From Embleya scabrispora (lineage in GTDB: Bacteria > Actinomycetota > Actinomycetes > Streptomycetales > Streptomycetaceae): 64,000 bases of DNA. The translations under genes and the position numbers were made by a program. The stretch lies in NCBI RefSeq assembly GCF_002024165.1, contig NZ_MWQN01000001.1:6014001-6078000 (forward strand), written 5' to 3'. Numbering within the stretch: position 1 is the stretch's first letter; each line of letters starts with the position of its first letter. The notes below the pieces were generated by a model. The model searched no databases. It worked only from the letters and a program-made list of their open reading frames with translations, and was not told the origin of the DNA. Of this stretch, positions 47,198-56,094 are shown piece after piece.

Positions 47198-48730
47198 TCA
47201 GGGTCGGCGCGGCGGGCCGAACCAGGTGGTGAGGGCTTGGCGCAGGGCCGGGATGTCCGGGCGGGCGTCGAGGTCGGCCCCCCAGGCGACGTGGCCGTCG
47301 GGGCGGATGAGCAGCGCGGCCGGGGCGGCGACCTCGCTGCCGGGCGGGACCGGCCAGTGCTCGTCCTCGCTCCGGGCCTCGACGAGGTCGACCCGATCCG
47401 ACCAGTCCCGGACCGCCTCCGCCAACTCCGCGTCGCCCCGCAGGTCGAGCAGGACCGGGCGGGCGTCGCGCAACAACTCGTGGATCCGGCCGACGCCCCC
47501 GGACGTCTTGAGGTCGGCGTCGGGGACCCGCCGGCCCACCAGCGCGTGGTCCCCGTCGATCGGGTACCGGATGTCCAGCGCGGTGAGCATGGCGCACAGA
47601 TGCCGGTTGACGTCGTCGAACACGATGAGCGAGCCGAACACGTCGCGCAGCGCGTCCGTTTGCGGCCCGGGGCGGGTCAGGGCCGACTGCGCCCGGGTGT
47701 TGTGCAGCACCCGCTCCGCGACCGGGTGGCGTTCGTCGTGGTAGGTGTCCAACAGTCGCTCCGGGGCCCGGCCGAGTACCACCGAGGCGAGCTTCCAGCC
47801 GAGGTTGACCGCGTCCTGGACACCCACGTTCAACCCCTGCCCGCCGGCCGGGAAGTGGATGTGCGCCGCGTCGCCCGCGAGCAGCGCCCGGCCGACCCGG
47901 TAGCGGGCCGCCTGCCGCGCGGCGTCGCCGAACCGGGAGATCCACCGGGGGTTGCGCATGCCGTAGTCGGTGCCCGCGAGTCGCGTCAGCGAGTCCCGGA
48001 GCTGCTCGAACGTCGCCGGTTCGTCGCGATCCGCGACCCGGTCGTACGCGGACGTGATCACCCGGTACCAGCCCGGCTCGAAGCCGATCACCGAGAACTC
48101 GCCGTCCGGGCGACGCCGCGCCCAGATGTACTCCTCGTCCAGATCGGGGAGTTCGACGTCGCCGATCAGCGCGGTCATGGTGGCCGGCGTGCCGGGGAAG
48201 TCGATGCCGGCCAGCTTGCGCACCGTGCTGCGTCCGCCGTCGCAACCCACCAGCCAGCGGGCGCGCAGCGTGGCGGGTTCGTCCCCACCCAGCTCGACGG
48301 TCACCCCGGACTCGTCCTGGTGCAGCCCGGTCACCTCGGCCGATCGCCGCACCCGCACGCCGAGTTCGCCCGCCCACTCCTCCAACAGCCGCTCGATGGT
48401 GGACTGTGTGATCATCAACGGGAGGGGGTGCCGGGACTCGGACTCGTCGAAGTCCAGCCAGATGCCGGAGAAGTGGCCCACCGACTGGAGTTCGCCGAGC
48501 GCCAGGAACCGGTCCAGTACCCCGCGCTGGTCCAGCACCTCCAGGGTGCGGGAGTGCATCCCGCCGGCGCGCGCCTCACCCGTGCGGTCCGCGCGGCGCT
48601 CGACCACCGCCACATCGACGCCCGCCAGCCGCAGTTCGCAGGCCAGCATCAAGCCCGTCGGCCCGGCGCCCGCGATCACCACATCCGCGTCCATGCCGGT
48701 GTGTGCCACGTCGATTCCCCCTGATTCCAC
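47198..48730 (-). CDS. FAD-dependent aromatic-type monooxygenase
   Basis: Class A flavoprotein monooxygenase of 510 aa. It has the FAD fingerprint DVVIAGAGPTGLMLACELRLAG, the DG motif VGCDGGRSTVRKLAGI, the GD motif ALLAGDAAHIHFPAGGQGLNVGVQDAVNLGWKL, and a C-terminal thioredoxin-like domain (LIRPDGHVAWGADL), as in PheA/TfdB and rifampicin monooxygenases. NAD(P)H is the expected reductant. It is the last gene of the minus-strand operon that starts at 53321, 15 nt after the MDR gene. Product hydroxylation is likely, but self-resistance by modifying an aromatic drug is also conceivable. GTG 48730 has GGAG 5 nt upstream. Confidence 0.9.
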   Translation of the reverse strand: MESGGIDVAHTGMDADVVIAGAGPTGLMLACELRLAGVDVAVVERRADRTGEARAGGMHSRTLEVLDQRGVLDRFLALGELQSVGHFSGIWLDFDESESRHPLPLMITQSTIERLLEEWAGELGVRVRRSAEVTGLHQDESGVTVELGGDEPATLRARWLVGCDGGRSTVRKLAGIDFPGTPATMTALIGDVELPDLDEEYIWARRRPDGEFSVIGFEPGWYRVITSAYDRVADRDEPATFEQLRDSLTRLAGTDYGMRNPRWISRFGDAARQAARYRVGRALLAGDAAHIHFPAGGQGLNVGVQDAVNLGWKLASVVLGRAPERLLDTYHDERHPVAERVLHNTRAQSALTRPGPQTDALRDVFGSLIVFDDVNRHLCAMLTALDIRYPIDGDHALVGRRVPDADLKTSGGVGRIHELLRDARPVLLDLRGDAELAEAVRDWSDRVDLVEARSEDEHWPVPPGSEVAAPAALLIRPDGHVAWGADLDARPDIPALRQALTTWFGPPRRP

Positions 48731-48745
48731 TGCGTCTCCAACCGG

Positions 48746-49879
48746 TCAGAGCGGGTTCACGCGGTACATCGGGAAGTACGACCCGATCCGGGCGTTCGCG
48801 TAGTCGTCGGCCAACTCCGGCACCCGGTCGAAGTCGTAGATCACGTCGGACCCCTTCGGCGCGATCCAGCCCTCGGCCTCCTGGAAGTCGCGGATGCCGG
48901 GCGAGTCCGGCAGGCGCCAGACGTGCGTGTTGATCAGGAGGTGCCGGCCGATGCTCTCCGCGCCGCGCAGATGCGACAGGCGCATCCCCGCCTTCCAGCC
49001 GCAGGTGGTGACCACCCCCTCGCGGGCCAGCGCGGTCAGGGTGATGTCGTACAGGGGCTCGCCGATGTTGTCCACGAAGATCGCGACCCCGTGGCCGTCG
49101 CTGAGTTCGTTCACCAGCTCCAGGAACTCGCGGACCGACGTGCGCCGGCGCTGATGCCGCTCGCGGTCCGTGCGCTCCGCCCGGGTGGGCAGCGAGAGGG
49201 CGGGGAACCGGCGGCGATCCACCGGCGTGATGCCGTTCTCGCGCAGGAAGGCGATCCGGTCGTCCGAGCCCGCGGTCATCGCCACGCGGAACCCGGCCCG
49301 CTTGGCCAGCATCAGTTCGGCGAAGGCCACGCCGCCGCCCCAGCCGAAGACCAGATGGTTCGCGGGGTCGTCGTCGATCACCTGGGTGCGCCAACACCCG
49401 TACGCCTTCTGCCAGTTGTCCCACGCGGTGAAGTACCGCCCGTACGTGGTCCACTGCGGCAGCGAGTAGGCCGTGCCGTCCGGGATGGGCAGCAGCAGCC
49501 GGGCGTCCATCTTCGTCCGCTTGGCCAGCAGGCCGATGGTGTGGGGGCAGTCGTAGGCGTAGGCCAGTTCGGCGTAGCCGAAGCGGTCGAGCTTCCCGAA
49601 GGGCATGAGCAGGCACAGGTCCCCTTCGCGGACCCGCACGTCCCGACCGGCGGCGTTCACGTCGAGCACGCGCACCACGCCCAGGTTGCCCAGGACCACC
49701 GCGTCCTCACCCCGACTGCTGCACACGTCGATCGGTGAACGGGTCAGCGCGTGGTCCATGTTGGCCTCCCAGGAGCAGAGGATCGGCTCCACCAGCGCCT
49801 CCCCCTCCTCCAGCGGGCCGAAGGCGAACCGATCGCGTTGCAGCGCGCTCCCGGGACTGCCGTCGTGCGCACCGGTCAT
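48746..49879 (-). CDS. MDR-superfamily oxidoreductase
   Basis: Medium-chain dehydrogenase/reductase of 377 aa. The N-terminal GroES-like part contains ALVEPILCSWEANMDHAL and VREGDLCLLMPFG. The Rossmann part contains LVFGWGGGVAFAELMLAKRAGFRVAMTAGSDDRIAFLRENG and AIFVDNIGEPLYDITLTALAREGVVTTCGWKAG. No structural-zinc Cys set is visible, so an enoyl/keto reductase role fits better than alcohol dehydrogenase. An ATG at 49759 has GGGAGG 5 nt upstream, but the first beta-strand lies before it, so 49879 is kept. It may reduce the acyl chain made by the neighbouring KASIII. Confidence 0.8.
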   Translation of the reverse strand: MTGAHDGSPGSALQRDRFAFGPLEEGEALVEPILCSWEANMDHALTRSPIDVCSSRGEDAVVLGNLGVVRVLDVNAAGRDVRVREGDLCLLMPFGKLDRFGYAELAYAYDCPHTIGLLAKRTKMDARLLLPIPDGTAYSLPQWTTYGRYFTAWDNWQKAYGCWRTQVIDDDPANHLVFGWGGGVAFAELMLAKRAGFRVAMTAGSDDRIAFLRENGITPVDRRRFPALSLPTRAERTDRERHQRRRTSVREFLELVNELSDGHGVAIFVDNIGEPLYDITLTALAREGVVTTCGWKAGMRLSHLRGAESIGRHLLINTHVWRLPDSPGIRDFQEAEGWIAPKGSDVIYDFDRVPELADDYANARIGSYFPMYRVNPL

Positions 49880-49961
49880 CGCACCGGAGCGCAGGACCCA
49901 GGCATCTGGCGAGTAGATGACAACCTCCTGTGATCGACTGTGTTCGCGAAGTCCTGAAGCT

Positions 49962-50888
49962 TTAGAGGCCCACCCGGTAGCCCACCGACACCCCGCCCCA
50001 CGCCTCGCCCGCCCCGTAGGCCACCGCTCCGAGTCGGCCGGTGGTGGGCAGGGAACCGGCCGCCAGTTCCTCGGCGAAGGCCAGCGGGATCGTCGCCGAC
50101 GACGTGTTCCCGGAGTGCTCGATGCGATTCACGAACGGCACGCCGAGATGGGAGGTGAAACTGCGGACCTGCTCCAGGATGCGGCCGTTCGCCTGGTGAC
50201 CGACCACGACGGTCGGCGCGGGGCCGTGATCGAAGAGGTACTGCGCCGACTCCGTCATCCGGCGCACGGCACGGTCGTACACCTGCATCCCGTCCAGGTG
50301 GATGCCGCCGCCGTCGAGTTCGCGCATCAGCGCCTCCTGGGCGCCGTCGCAGCCGGACACCTGGCGGAATCCCTCGAACTCCGGGCGATCCGACAGCAGT
50401 ACGGCCGCGGCGCCGTCGCCGAAGATGCACGCCGTCTGGCGGTCGGTCCGGTCCACCATCCGGGACATGGCCTCGACCGAGCACAGCAGGACCGACCGCG
50501 CCGATCCGGCGTCGCACAGCGAGAGTCCGGTGACCAGGCCGTAGACGAAGCCGCAACAGGCCGCGTTCATGTCGAACGTCAGCACCGAGGGCCCCAGTCC
50601 GACGAGTTGCGCCACCTTCTGCGCGATCCCCGGAACCCGCTGCGGAGACGAGGTGCTGACCACGATCAGGGCGCCGATCTCGGCGGAGTCCGCCATCCCG
50701 GTCACGATCGGCGCACAGGTCTCCGCCGCCACCTCCGCCAACGAGGCCTCGTCCGGCAGCCAGGAGCGGGACGCGATGCCGCTGCGGCGCCGGATCCACT
50801 CGTCGGTGAGGCCGATCGAGGCGAAGTGGTCGTTGTCGATCCTCCGACCCGGCTTGGCGGTGGCGATGTCGACGATGCCCGCGCTCAT
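49962..50888 (-). CDS. KASIII (FabH-like) ketosynthase or acyltransferase
   Basis: Thiolase-fold enzyme of 308 aa with an intact FabH triad: Cys111 in FDMNAACCGFVYGL, His231 in VVGHQANGRIL and Asn261 in EHSGNTSSATIPLAF. WIRRRSGIASR is the CoA/ACP-side helix of the family. The triad is consistent with condensing an acyl starter with malonyl-ACP, though related enzymes can act as pure acyltransferases. Its ATG overlaps the ACP stop (ATGA), so that ACP is the likely partner. In this operon it may receive acyl groups from the lipoyl protein. Confidence 0.9.
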   Translation of the reverse strand: MSAGIVDIATAKPGRRIDNDHFASIGLTDEWIRRRSGIASRSWLPDEASLAEVAAETCAPIVTGMADSAEIGALIVVSTSSPQRVPGIAQKVAQLVGLGPSVLTFDMNAACCGFVYGLVTGLSLCDAGSARSVLLCSVEAMSRMVDRTDRQTACIFGDGAAAVLLSDRPEFEGFRQVSGCDGAQEALMRELDGGGIHLDGMQVYDRAVRRMTESAQYLFDHGPAPTVVVGHQANGRILEQVRSFTSHLGVPFVNRIEHSGNTSSATIPLAFAEELAAGSLPTTGRLGAVAYGAGEAWGGVSVGYRVGL

Positions 50889-51133
50889 CCCCGGCTCGCC
50901 AACTTCACGAAATAGGTGGTGAAATCGTCCAGGAAGGCGAATCCCGCGGTTTCCTTCAGATCGCCCTTGACCTGGAGCTCGCTCTCCAACTGCTGGTGCA
51001 GCTCGACCAGGTCGAGGGAGTCGAGGTCGAGGTCGGCGATCGGCCGGGCGAGGTCGTCGGGACCCAACGCCGGGTCGCGCTCGCGCAGTTTGGCCAACAT
51101 GGTGTCCGCGATCCGGCTCTCGATGTCGCTCAT
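50885..51133 (-). CDS. Stand-alone acyl carrier protein
   Basis: Acidic 82-aa ACP with the modification motif DLDLDSLDLVELHQQLE (phosphopantetheine Ser39) and the four-helix outline of type II fatty-acid/polyketide ACPs rather than NRPS carriers. It is coupled by ATGA to the KASIII gene and lies 30 nt downstream of the lipoyl-domain gene. The arrangement suggests it accepts the acyl group generated by the E1/lipoyl system. GGAGAACGGAG-type purine-rich sequence lies upstream of the ATG. Confidence 0.93.
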   Translation of the reverse strand: MSDIESRIADTMLAKLRERDPALGPDDLARPIADLDLDSLDLVELHQQLESELQVKGDLKETAGFAFLDDFTTYFVKLASRG

Positions 51134-51163
51134 GTCCTTCTCCGTTCTCCGTCCCCGGGGGAA

Positions 51164-51412
51164 CTACTCGACCGCCAACCGGTACAGCACCTCGCCGGAC
51201 TTGAGGATGGTGCCCACCGCCGCGGCGTGGGCCGTGATCCGTCCGCCGCGTTCCGCCTCGATCTCGGTACTGGCCTTGTCGGTCTCCACGACCGCGATCA
51301 CATCGCCGCGCTCGACCCGGTCGCCGACACCGGCGACCCACTCGATCAACAGGGCCTCGCCGAGACCGTGGCCGAAGCCGGGAACCCGCATGTCCTCGGA
51401 GGTGTCGCTCAC
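51164..51412 (-). CDS. Lipoyl-domain-only protein (E2 fragment without acyltransferase)
   Basis: An 82-aa protein that is nothing but a lipoyl/biotinyl-attachment domain. It has VPGFGHGLGEALLIEWVAGVGDRV and the hairpin VVETDKASTEIEAERGG with the modifiable Lys46 in the DKA motif of 2-keto-acid dehydrogenases. A normal E2 would continue with a subunit-binding domain and a ~230-residue acyltransferase (HHxxxDG); both are absent and the stop is clean. Its GTG overlaps the E1beta stop (GTGA). It should carry an acyl-dihydrolipoyl group from the E1 pair to another acceptor, plausibly the adjacent ACP. Confidence 0.9.
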   Translation of the reverse strand: MSDTSEDMRVPGFGHGLGEALLIEWVAGVGDRVERGDVIAVVETDKASTEIEAERGGRITAHAAAVGTILKSGEVLYRLAVE

Positions 51413-52407
51413 TTCGTCATCACCAGCACCTCGTCCTTGATCTGCCGAACACCGATCAGGTATTCGTTCTCGAAGTTCGCCGGGGGGTAGATGCGCCGTT
51501 CGGGGGCCAGCCGGCGGATCGGGCCCCGGAGCGTGTCGAAGCCGCGCTCGGCCACCTCCGCGGCGATCTCGGCGCCGATGCCGACGTCCTTCGACCCCTC
51601 GTGCACGATCAGCAGCCGGCCGGTGCGGGTCACCGACTCCAGCACCGTGTCCATGTCGAGCGGAGCCACCCACCGCAGGTCCACCACCTCGACGTCGACA
51701 TCGGGGGCGAGTTCGTGCGCCGCCTCCAGCACCTCGTGGGTGATCGCGCCGAATGTGGCGATCGTCAGGTCCGTGCCGCGCCGGACGATCCGGGCCGCGG
51801 TCGGCGACCGGGCCGGCTCCGGGTCCCGCACGGGCGTGTCCCGCCGCCAGTACAGCCGGATCGGTTCGTACACCACCACGGGCGAGCCCAGCGTCACCGC
51901 GTGGCGCAACACCTGGTCGGCGTCCTCGCCGGTGGACGGGCACGCCACCGAGATGCCCGGATACCGGGCGAACAGCGCCTCGTTGGACTCGCTGTGGTGC
52001 TCGACGCCCCGGAAGCCCCCGCCGGTCGGGATGCGCACCACCAGACTCGGGCTCACCTGCCCGTTCCACCGGTAGCCGATCCGGGACGCCTGGGTCACCA
52101 GTTGGTTCACCGCGGGGTAGGTGAACCCGTCGAACTGGATCTCGCAGATCGGCACGAGGCCGCTCATCGTCATGCCGACGGCCTGGCCCACGATGGTGGA
52201 CTCGGCGAGCAGCGCGTCGCGTACCCGCTCCGCGCCGAAGCGCTCCCGCAGGCCCCGGGTCACCCGGAACACGCCGCCGAGGCGGCCGATGTCCTCGCCG
52301 AGGAGCAGCAGTTGCGGCTCGTTTTCGAGCAGGTCGGCAAGGGTCGCGTTGATCGACTCCGCGAACGTGGGGGTCCGCACGGTGCTCGTCTCGACGGTGC
52401 TCGTCAC
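51409..52407 (-). CDS. 2-Keto-acid dehydrogenase E1 beta (branched-chain type)
   Basis: Beta subunit (332 aa) of the TPP-dependent decarboxylase. It shows LLGEDIGRLGGVFRVTRGLRERFG, AESTIVGQAVGMTMSGLVPICEIQFDGFTYPAVNQLV, VVRIPTGGGFRGVEHHSESNEALFARYPGI, and VVVYEPIRLYWR. The GGGF..VEHHSESNEA and EPxRLYWR patterns fit branched-chain keto-acid rather than pyruvate dehydrogenases. GTG 52407 overlaps the E1alpha stop. Together with E1alpha it should decarboxylate a valine-, leucine- or isoleucine-derived keto acid and acylate the lipoyl protein. Confidence 0.92.
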   Translation of the reverse strand: MTSTVETSTVRTPTFAESINATLADLLENEPQLLLLGEDIGRLGGVFRVTRGLRERFGAERVRDALLAESTIVGQAVGMTMSGLVPICEIQFDGFTYPAVNQLVTQASRIGYRWNGQVSPSLVVRIPTGGGFRGVEHHSESNEALFARYPGISVACPSTGEDADQVLRHAVTLGSPVVVYEPIRLYWRRDTPVRDPEPARSPTAARIVRRGTDLTIATFGAITHEVLEAAHELAPDVDVEVVDLRWVAPLDMDTVLESVTRTGRLLIVHEGSKDVGIGAEIAAEVAERGFDTLRGPIRRLAPERRIYPPANFENEYLIGVRQIKDEVLVMTK

Positions 52408-53321
52408 GCGTACTCCTTCATCAACCGTTCGCGCATCTCCCGTACCTCGGCCTCGACGCCGTCGAGCCACGCGGTGTCCACCACGCCCAGGCCGCTGAGC
52501 CGGGCCGCGTACGAGGTCACCGGATCCGCGGCCACGCTGCGCGCGATGTCGTCGCGGGTGCGGTAGACCTCCTGCGAGTCGGTGGTCGTGTGACCGCGGA
52601 TGCGCCCGACCTGGATCTCGACCAGATAGGGCGCGCGTTTGCCGCGAATGTGGGCGGCGGCGCGCGAGCAGGCCGAGAACACGGTCTCCGGGTCCCGACC
52701 CGAGATCCGGACCGACTCGATCCCGAAACCGCGGGCCCGTTCGGCCACCGAGGTGCGCATCTGCTCCTCGGCCGGCTTCGAGATGGCCCAGCCGTTGTTC
52801 TGGCACACGAACAGCACGGACGCCGACTCGACGGCGGCCAGGTTCAGCGCCTCCGACATGTCGCCCTCGCTGGTGGCGCCGTCGCCGACGTACACGACGA
52901 CGAAGTCCTCCCGCCCCTGCAGCCGTTGCCCGATCGAATAGCCGACCCCGTGCAGGGTCTGTGCGGCCAGGACCAGCGTGTAGGGGAAGAACCGCAACCG
53001 ATAGGGATCCCAGCCGCAGAACGTGCGGCCGGCCCACTGCGCCAGCAGCTCGTCCGGCGCCACGCCCCGAAGCAGTGCGATGGCGTGCTCGCGGTAGGTG
53101 GGAAAGACCGTCGCCTCCGGGCCCGCGGCGAGCGCGGAGCCCACCTGCGCGGCCTCGTGCCCCTGGCCCGATGCCCACAGGATGAGCCCGCCCTGCTTCT
53201 GGAGCCGATGCGCCTCCTCGTCGAGACCTCTCGCCACGAGCATGTGGCGCAACAACGACCGCCGCGTGTCGTCGTTCAATTCGGTCGCGTACTCGTACTC
53301 GGATTCCGACTTCAAGACCAT
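52404..53321 (-). CDS. 2-Keto-acid dehydrogenase E1 alpha (branched-chain type)
   Basis: Alpha subunit (305 aa) binding thiamine diphosphate. The motif is VVYVGDGATSEGDMSEALNLAAVESASVLFVCQNNGWAIS (GDG...NN). Also visible are WASGQGHEAAQVGSALA, FPTYREHAIALLRGVAPDELLAQ and RGHTTTDSQEVYRTRDDI, the phosphorylation-loop region of E1alpha. It is slightly shorter than typical BCKDH alpha (about 360-400 aa). It is the first gene of the 7-gene minus-strand operon and is divergent from mbtH over a 619-bp intergenic region. Confidence 0.92.
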   Translation of the reverse strand: MVLKSESEYEYATELNDDTRRSLLRHMLVARGLDEEAHRLQKQGGLILWASGQGHEAAQVGSALAAGPEATVFPTYREHAIALLRGVAPDELLAQWAGRTFCGWDPYRLRFFPYTLVLAAQTLHGVGYSIGQRLQGREDFVVVYVGDGATSEGDMSEALNLAAVESASVLFVCQNNGWAISKPAEEQMRTSVAERARGFGIESVRISGRDPETVFSACSRAAAHIRGKRAPYLVEIQVGRIRGHTTTDSQEVYRTRDDIARSVAADPVTSYAARLSGLGVVDTAWLDGVEAEVREMRERLMKEYA

Positions 53322-53940
53322 GGATCACCAGCCGTAGGTTCGTCGATGAGCTTTCTGTCGTCGTATCGCGGTATCGCGCGCACCATCCCGATGACCTCCG
53401 GGTGACGGCGAACCGTACGTCGGCGGTCGGGGTGCGGCTTTTCCGGCATTTCCCCGTCCGGGAGATCGCGCCTCGGCGGGCCGGCCGCGCGGACCCGTAA
53501 TCGACTGCGCGCTCTCGATCGCCTCCGGAGAGGAGATGGGCGGAACCCGAATTCGAGCAGACCCGTCCACGGGCCGATGCCCGGTCATGGTGGCACAGAA
53601 CTCGGTGGGGTACAGGTCCGGTGGATGCCCGGGAGGTCGGCACTCCCGCAGCCATTGTTCGGCGCGCCCGTCGCCATTGTGACGTGGGCGGTCGGGTTCT
53701 ACGGTGTGGCCTCGGAACCGCGGTGTGGCCGGCCGATGCCGGGTGTCCCGTCGACGGGACGACGCCGAACGGCGAAACCGCGTCCCGGCTCGAAGATGTG
53801 CGATATCGAGTCGCCGGCAACGGTCGGGGGTGAGGATCCTCCGCCGAATTGCCATCCGAGTCGCCCCGTGATCGCCTGGGGCCGCTCGGCCCTGGCATTT
53901 TCCATTCCCAGTTGTGTCGCGACGATCAAGGACGGTGCCC
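53322..53940. promoter_or_regulatory. Divergent control region between the acyl-supply and NRPS operons
   Basis: No gene is supported in these 619 bp. It must carry the promoters of two divergent biosynthetic operons and is the best place to look for SARP-type direct repeats. I could not identify a convincing set. A short direct repeat GTATCGCG occurs twice around 53360-53375, and the segment 53895-53940 is AT-richer. Confidence 0.5.
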
Positions 53941-54159
53941 GTGAGCACGAACCCCTTCGACGACGAGGACGGCCGTTTCCAGGTCCTGGTCAATGACGAG
54001 GAACAACACTCCCTGTGGCCGGTGTTCGCCGACGTGCCGGAGGGCTGGCGGGTGGTCTTCGGCGAGGCGAGCCGGGCCGAATGCCTGGAATACGTCGAGC
54101 GGAACTGGACCGACCTGCGCCCGAAGAGCCTGCGGGAGGCCATGGCGGCGGACCGGTGA
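53941..54159 (+). CDS. MbtH-like protein
   Basis: NRPS adenylation-domain chaperone of 72 aa. It carries the family hallmarks [38 protein letters not shown] and [16 protein letters not shown], with the conserved Trp residues (SLWP, EGW, NWTDLRP). MbtH proteins bind A domains and are needed for their folding or activity. The GTG at 53941 follows AAGGA. It is coupled by GTGA to the stand-alone A domain, its most likely client. Confidence 0.97.
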   Translation: MSTNPFDDEDGRFQVLVNDEEQHSLWPVFADVPEGWRVVFGEASRAECLEYVERNWTDLRPKSLREAMAADR

Positions 54160-55742
54160 TCCTGCGGGGAAAGCGGGTCGCCCTGCCACCGAATCCCGTC
54201 GTGCACCGGCGGTTCGAGGCGCACGCGCGAACCACGCCCGACGCCGTCGCGGTGCGGTGGGCCGACCGGGAGGTGACGTACGCCGAACTGGACGCGCGCG
54301 CCAACCGGTTCGCCCGCCTGCTGCTCGCGCGCGGACACGGCAGAGGAGCGCGGGTCGGCCTCTGCCTCGACTACTCGATCGACCTGCTCGTCGCCATCCT
54401 CGGCACGCTGAAGGCGGGCGCGGCCTACGTCCCGCTCGACCCGGCCTACCCGGAGGCGCGACTGCGGCTGCTGCTGGGCCAGGTCCCCGATCTCGCCATG
54501 ATCGTGGCCTCCCCGGCGACGTTCGCCCAGGTCGAGTCGGCGACCGCCGAGGTGGTCGTCTTCGATGAACTGGCCGACTACCTCGCCGGGCTCGCCGGCA
54601 CCGCCCCCGACGTCGAGGTCACCGGGGACGACGTGTGCTACGCGGTCTTCACGTCCGGGTCCACCGGTACGCCGAAGCTGACCGCGGTGCGGCACGAGGG
54701 CTGGTTCAACCTGTTGAACTGGCTGATGCTCGAATACGGCCTGGACTCCGGGTCGGACAACCTCGTGGTCAGCGCGTTCGGGTTCGACCTGTCGCAACGC
54801 AGCCTGATGATGCCGCTGTTCTGCGGCGCGACCCAACACCTGCTCGCCAGCCGCAACTTCGACGCCGCCATGGCCTACCGGCTGCTGAACCGACACGGGA
54901 TCCGGGTCGTGCACTGTGCCTCCAGCACGCTGTATCTGCTGGTGGACTGGGAGACGGCGCGCAAGGGCGACGCGCTGACCCGGCTGGATTACGCGATCTT
55001 CGGCGGTGAGCCGCTGCACGTGGAGCGGCTCACGCACTGGATGCGACGCGAGGGCAATACCTGCACCCTCCTGCACCAGTACGGGGTCGCCGAATGCACC
55101 GACGTGGCGTCGTCGTACGACCTGGCCGACTACCGGCCGGGTGAACACGACATCGCCCCCGTCGGCCGACCGGCGTACAACACCGACCTGTACATCGTCG
55201 ACGAGCACATGCGCGGCGTCGCGGCGGGCGAGTACGGCGAGATCCTGATCGCCGGCGCCGGCGTCGGCGCGGGCTACCTCAACGGCACCGGGCCCGAATC
55301 CGAACGGTTCACCACGATCGAGGTGGACGGCGCACCGCGCCGGGTGTACCGCACCGGCGACCGCGGCCACGTCGACGCGAACGGCGATCTGGTCATCGCC
55401 GGCCGGATGGACGCGCAGGTGAAGGTGCGCGGGATGCGCATCGACCCCACCGACATCGAGCGTGCGCTCGGCCGGTTGCCCGGCGTCCGGCAGGCCGCCG
55501 TGGCGGTCGGGCACACCGACTCGGGCGACGTCGAGCTGATCGCGTTCCTCGTCCCGACGGGCGACGATCTCGCCGAGGACGACGTGCGCGCCGGTCTGTC
55601 GAAGACGTTGCCGCGAAACATGGTTCCGGCCCGGTTCGTCAACACCGCGCGGATTCCGCTGAGTCCGCACGGGAAGGTGGATCGGCCCGCGCTGGTCGAG
55701 GAGTTCCGCAGGAACTTCGCCGACAGCGGCACCCCGGCATAG
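54156..55742 (+). CDS. Stand-alone NRPS adenylation enzyme
   Basis: Amino-acid-activating enzyme of 528 aa. Core motifs are LTYAEL-like [31 protein letters not shown] (A2), [14 protein letters not shown] near 165 (A3), [18 protein letters not shown] near 210 (A4), [10 protein letters not shown] near 309 (A5), [32 protein letters not shown] (A7-A8) and [11 protein letters not shown] (A10 Lys). The pocket residues I read (D-L-R-H-I-G-Q-D) match no code I know. The unusual FDLSQ A4 motif recalls stand-alone prolyl-activating enzymes, so Pro is only a tentative guess. It should load the adjacent PCP. Confidence 0.92.
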   Translation: MILRGKRVALPPNPVVHRRFEAHARTTPDAVAVRWADREVTYAELDARANRFARLLLARGHGRGARVGLCLDYSIDLLVAILGTLKAGAAYVPLDPAYPEARLRLLLGQVPDLAMIVASPATFAQVESATAEVVVFDELADYLAGLAGTAPDVEVTGDDVCYAVFTSGSTGTPKLTAVRHEGWFNLLNWLMLEYGLDSGSDNLVVSAFGFDLSQRSLMMPLFCGATQHLLASRNFDAAMAYRLLNRHGIRVVHCASSTLYLLVDWETARKGDALTRLDYAIFGGEPLHVERLTHWMRREGNTCTLLHQYGVAECTDVASSYDLADYRPGEHDIAPVGRPAYNTDLYIVDEHMRGVAAGEYGEILIAGAGVGAGYLNGTGPESERFTTIEVDGAPRRVYRTGDRGHVDANGDLVIAGRMDAQVKVRGMRIDPTDIERALGRLPGVRQAAVAVGHTDSGDVELIAFLVPTGDDLAEDDVRAGLSKTLPRNMVPARFVNTARIPLSPHGKVDRPALVEEFRRNFADSGTPA

Positions 55743-55777
55743 TCGACGGACCTTGATGACAACCGAGAGGACCTGTG

Positions 55778-56008
55778 ATGATTGCCGAAAGAGTCCTGTC
55801 CATCTGGTGTCGGGAACTCCGGCGCGACGATATCTCCGTCGACGACAATTTCTTCGCCCTCGGCGGCCAATCCGTGATTATGGCCGGTATCCAGGGTGCG
55901 TTCATCGACGAGCTGGACGTCGAGGTGCCGATGGACCAGTTGTTCCTCAATCCGACGGTGTCGTCGATTTCCGCGTACATCGAATCCATGGGCGCGACGA
56001 CCTCATAG
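55778..56008 (+). CDS. Stand-alone peptidyl carrier protein
   Basis: Carrier protein of 76 aa with the NRPS-type motif FFALGGQSVIMAGIQG (phosphopantetheine Ser32, GGQS variant of GGxS). ATG 55778 is preferred over GTG 55775 because GAGAGG (55765-55770) is then 7 nt away. It lies between the stand-alone A enzyme and the FAD oxidoreductase, so it probably holds an aminoacyl group while that enzyme oxidises it, the usual logic of A-T-oxidase cassettes. Confidence 0.93.
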   Translation: MIAERVLSIWCRELRRDDISVDDNFFALGGQSVIMAGIQGAFIDELDVEVPMDQLFLNPTVSSISAYIESMGATTS

Positions 56009-56094
56009 CGTCGGCCGGTCGTTGCGGCGACTTCGACGACTTTCCGGCTGCGGCCGCTTCGGGATCCAGATAACCACCAAGTGAGAGAGGCACC

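Noticed and set aside
53322..53940. SARP heptamer repeats in the divergent promoter region
   Set aside because: I could not find two well-spaced matching heptamers at the right distance from a -10 box; a motif search with the full cluster is required.
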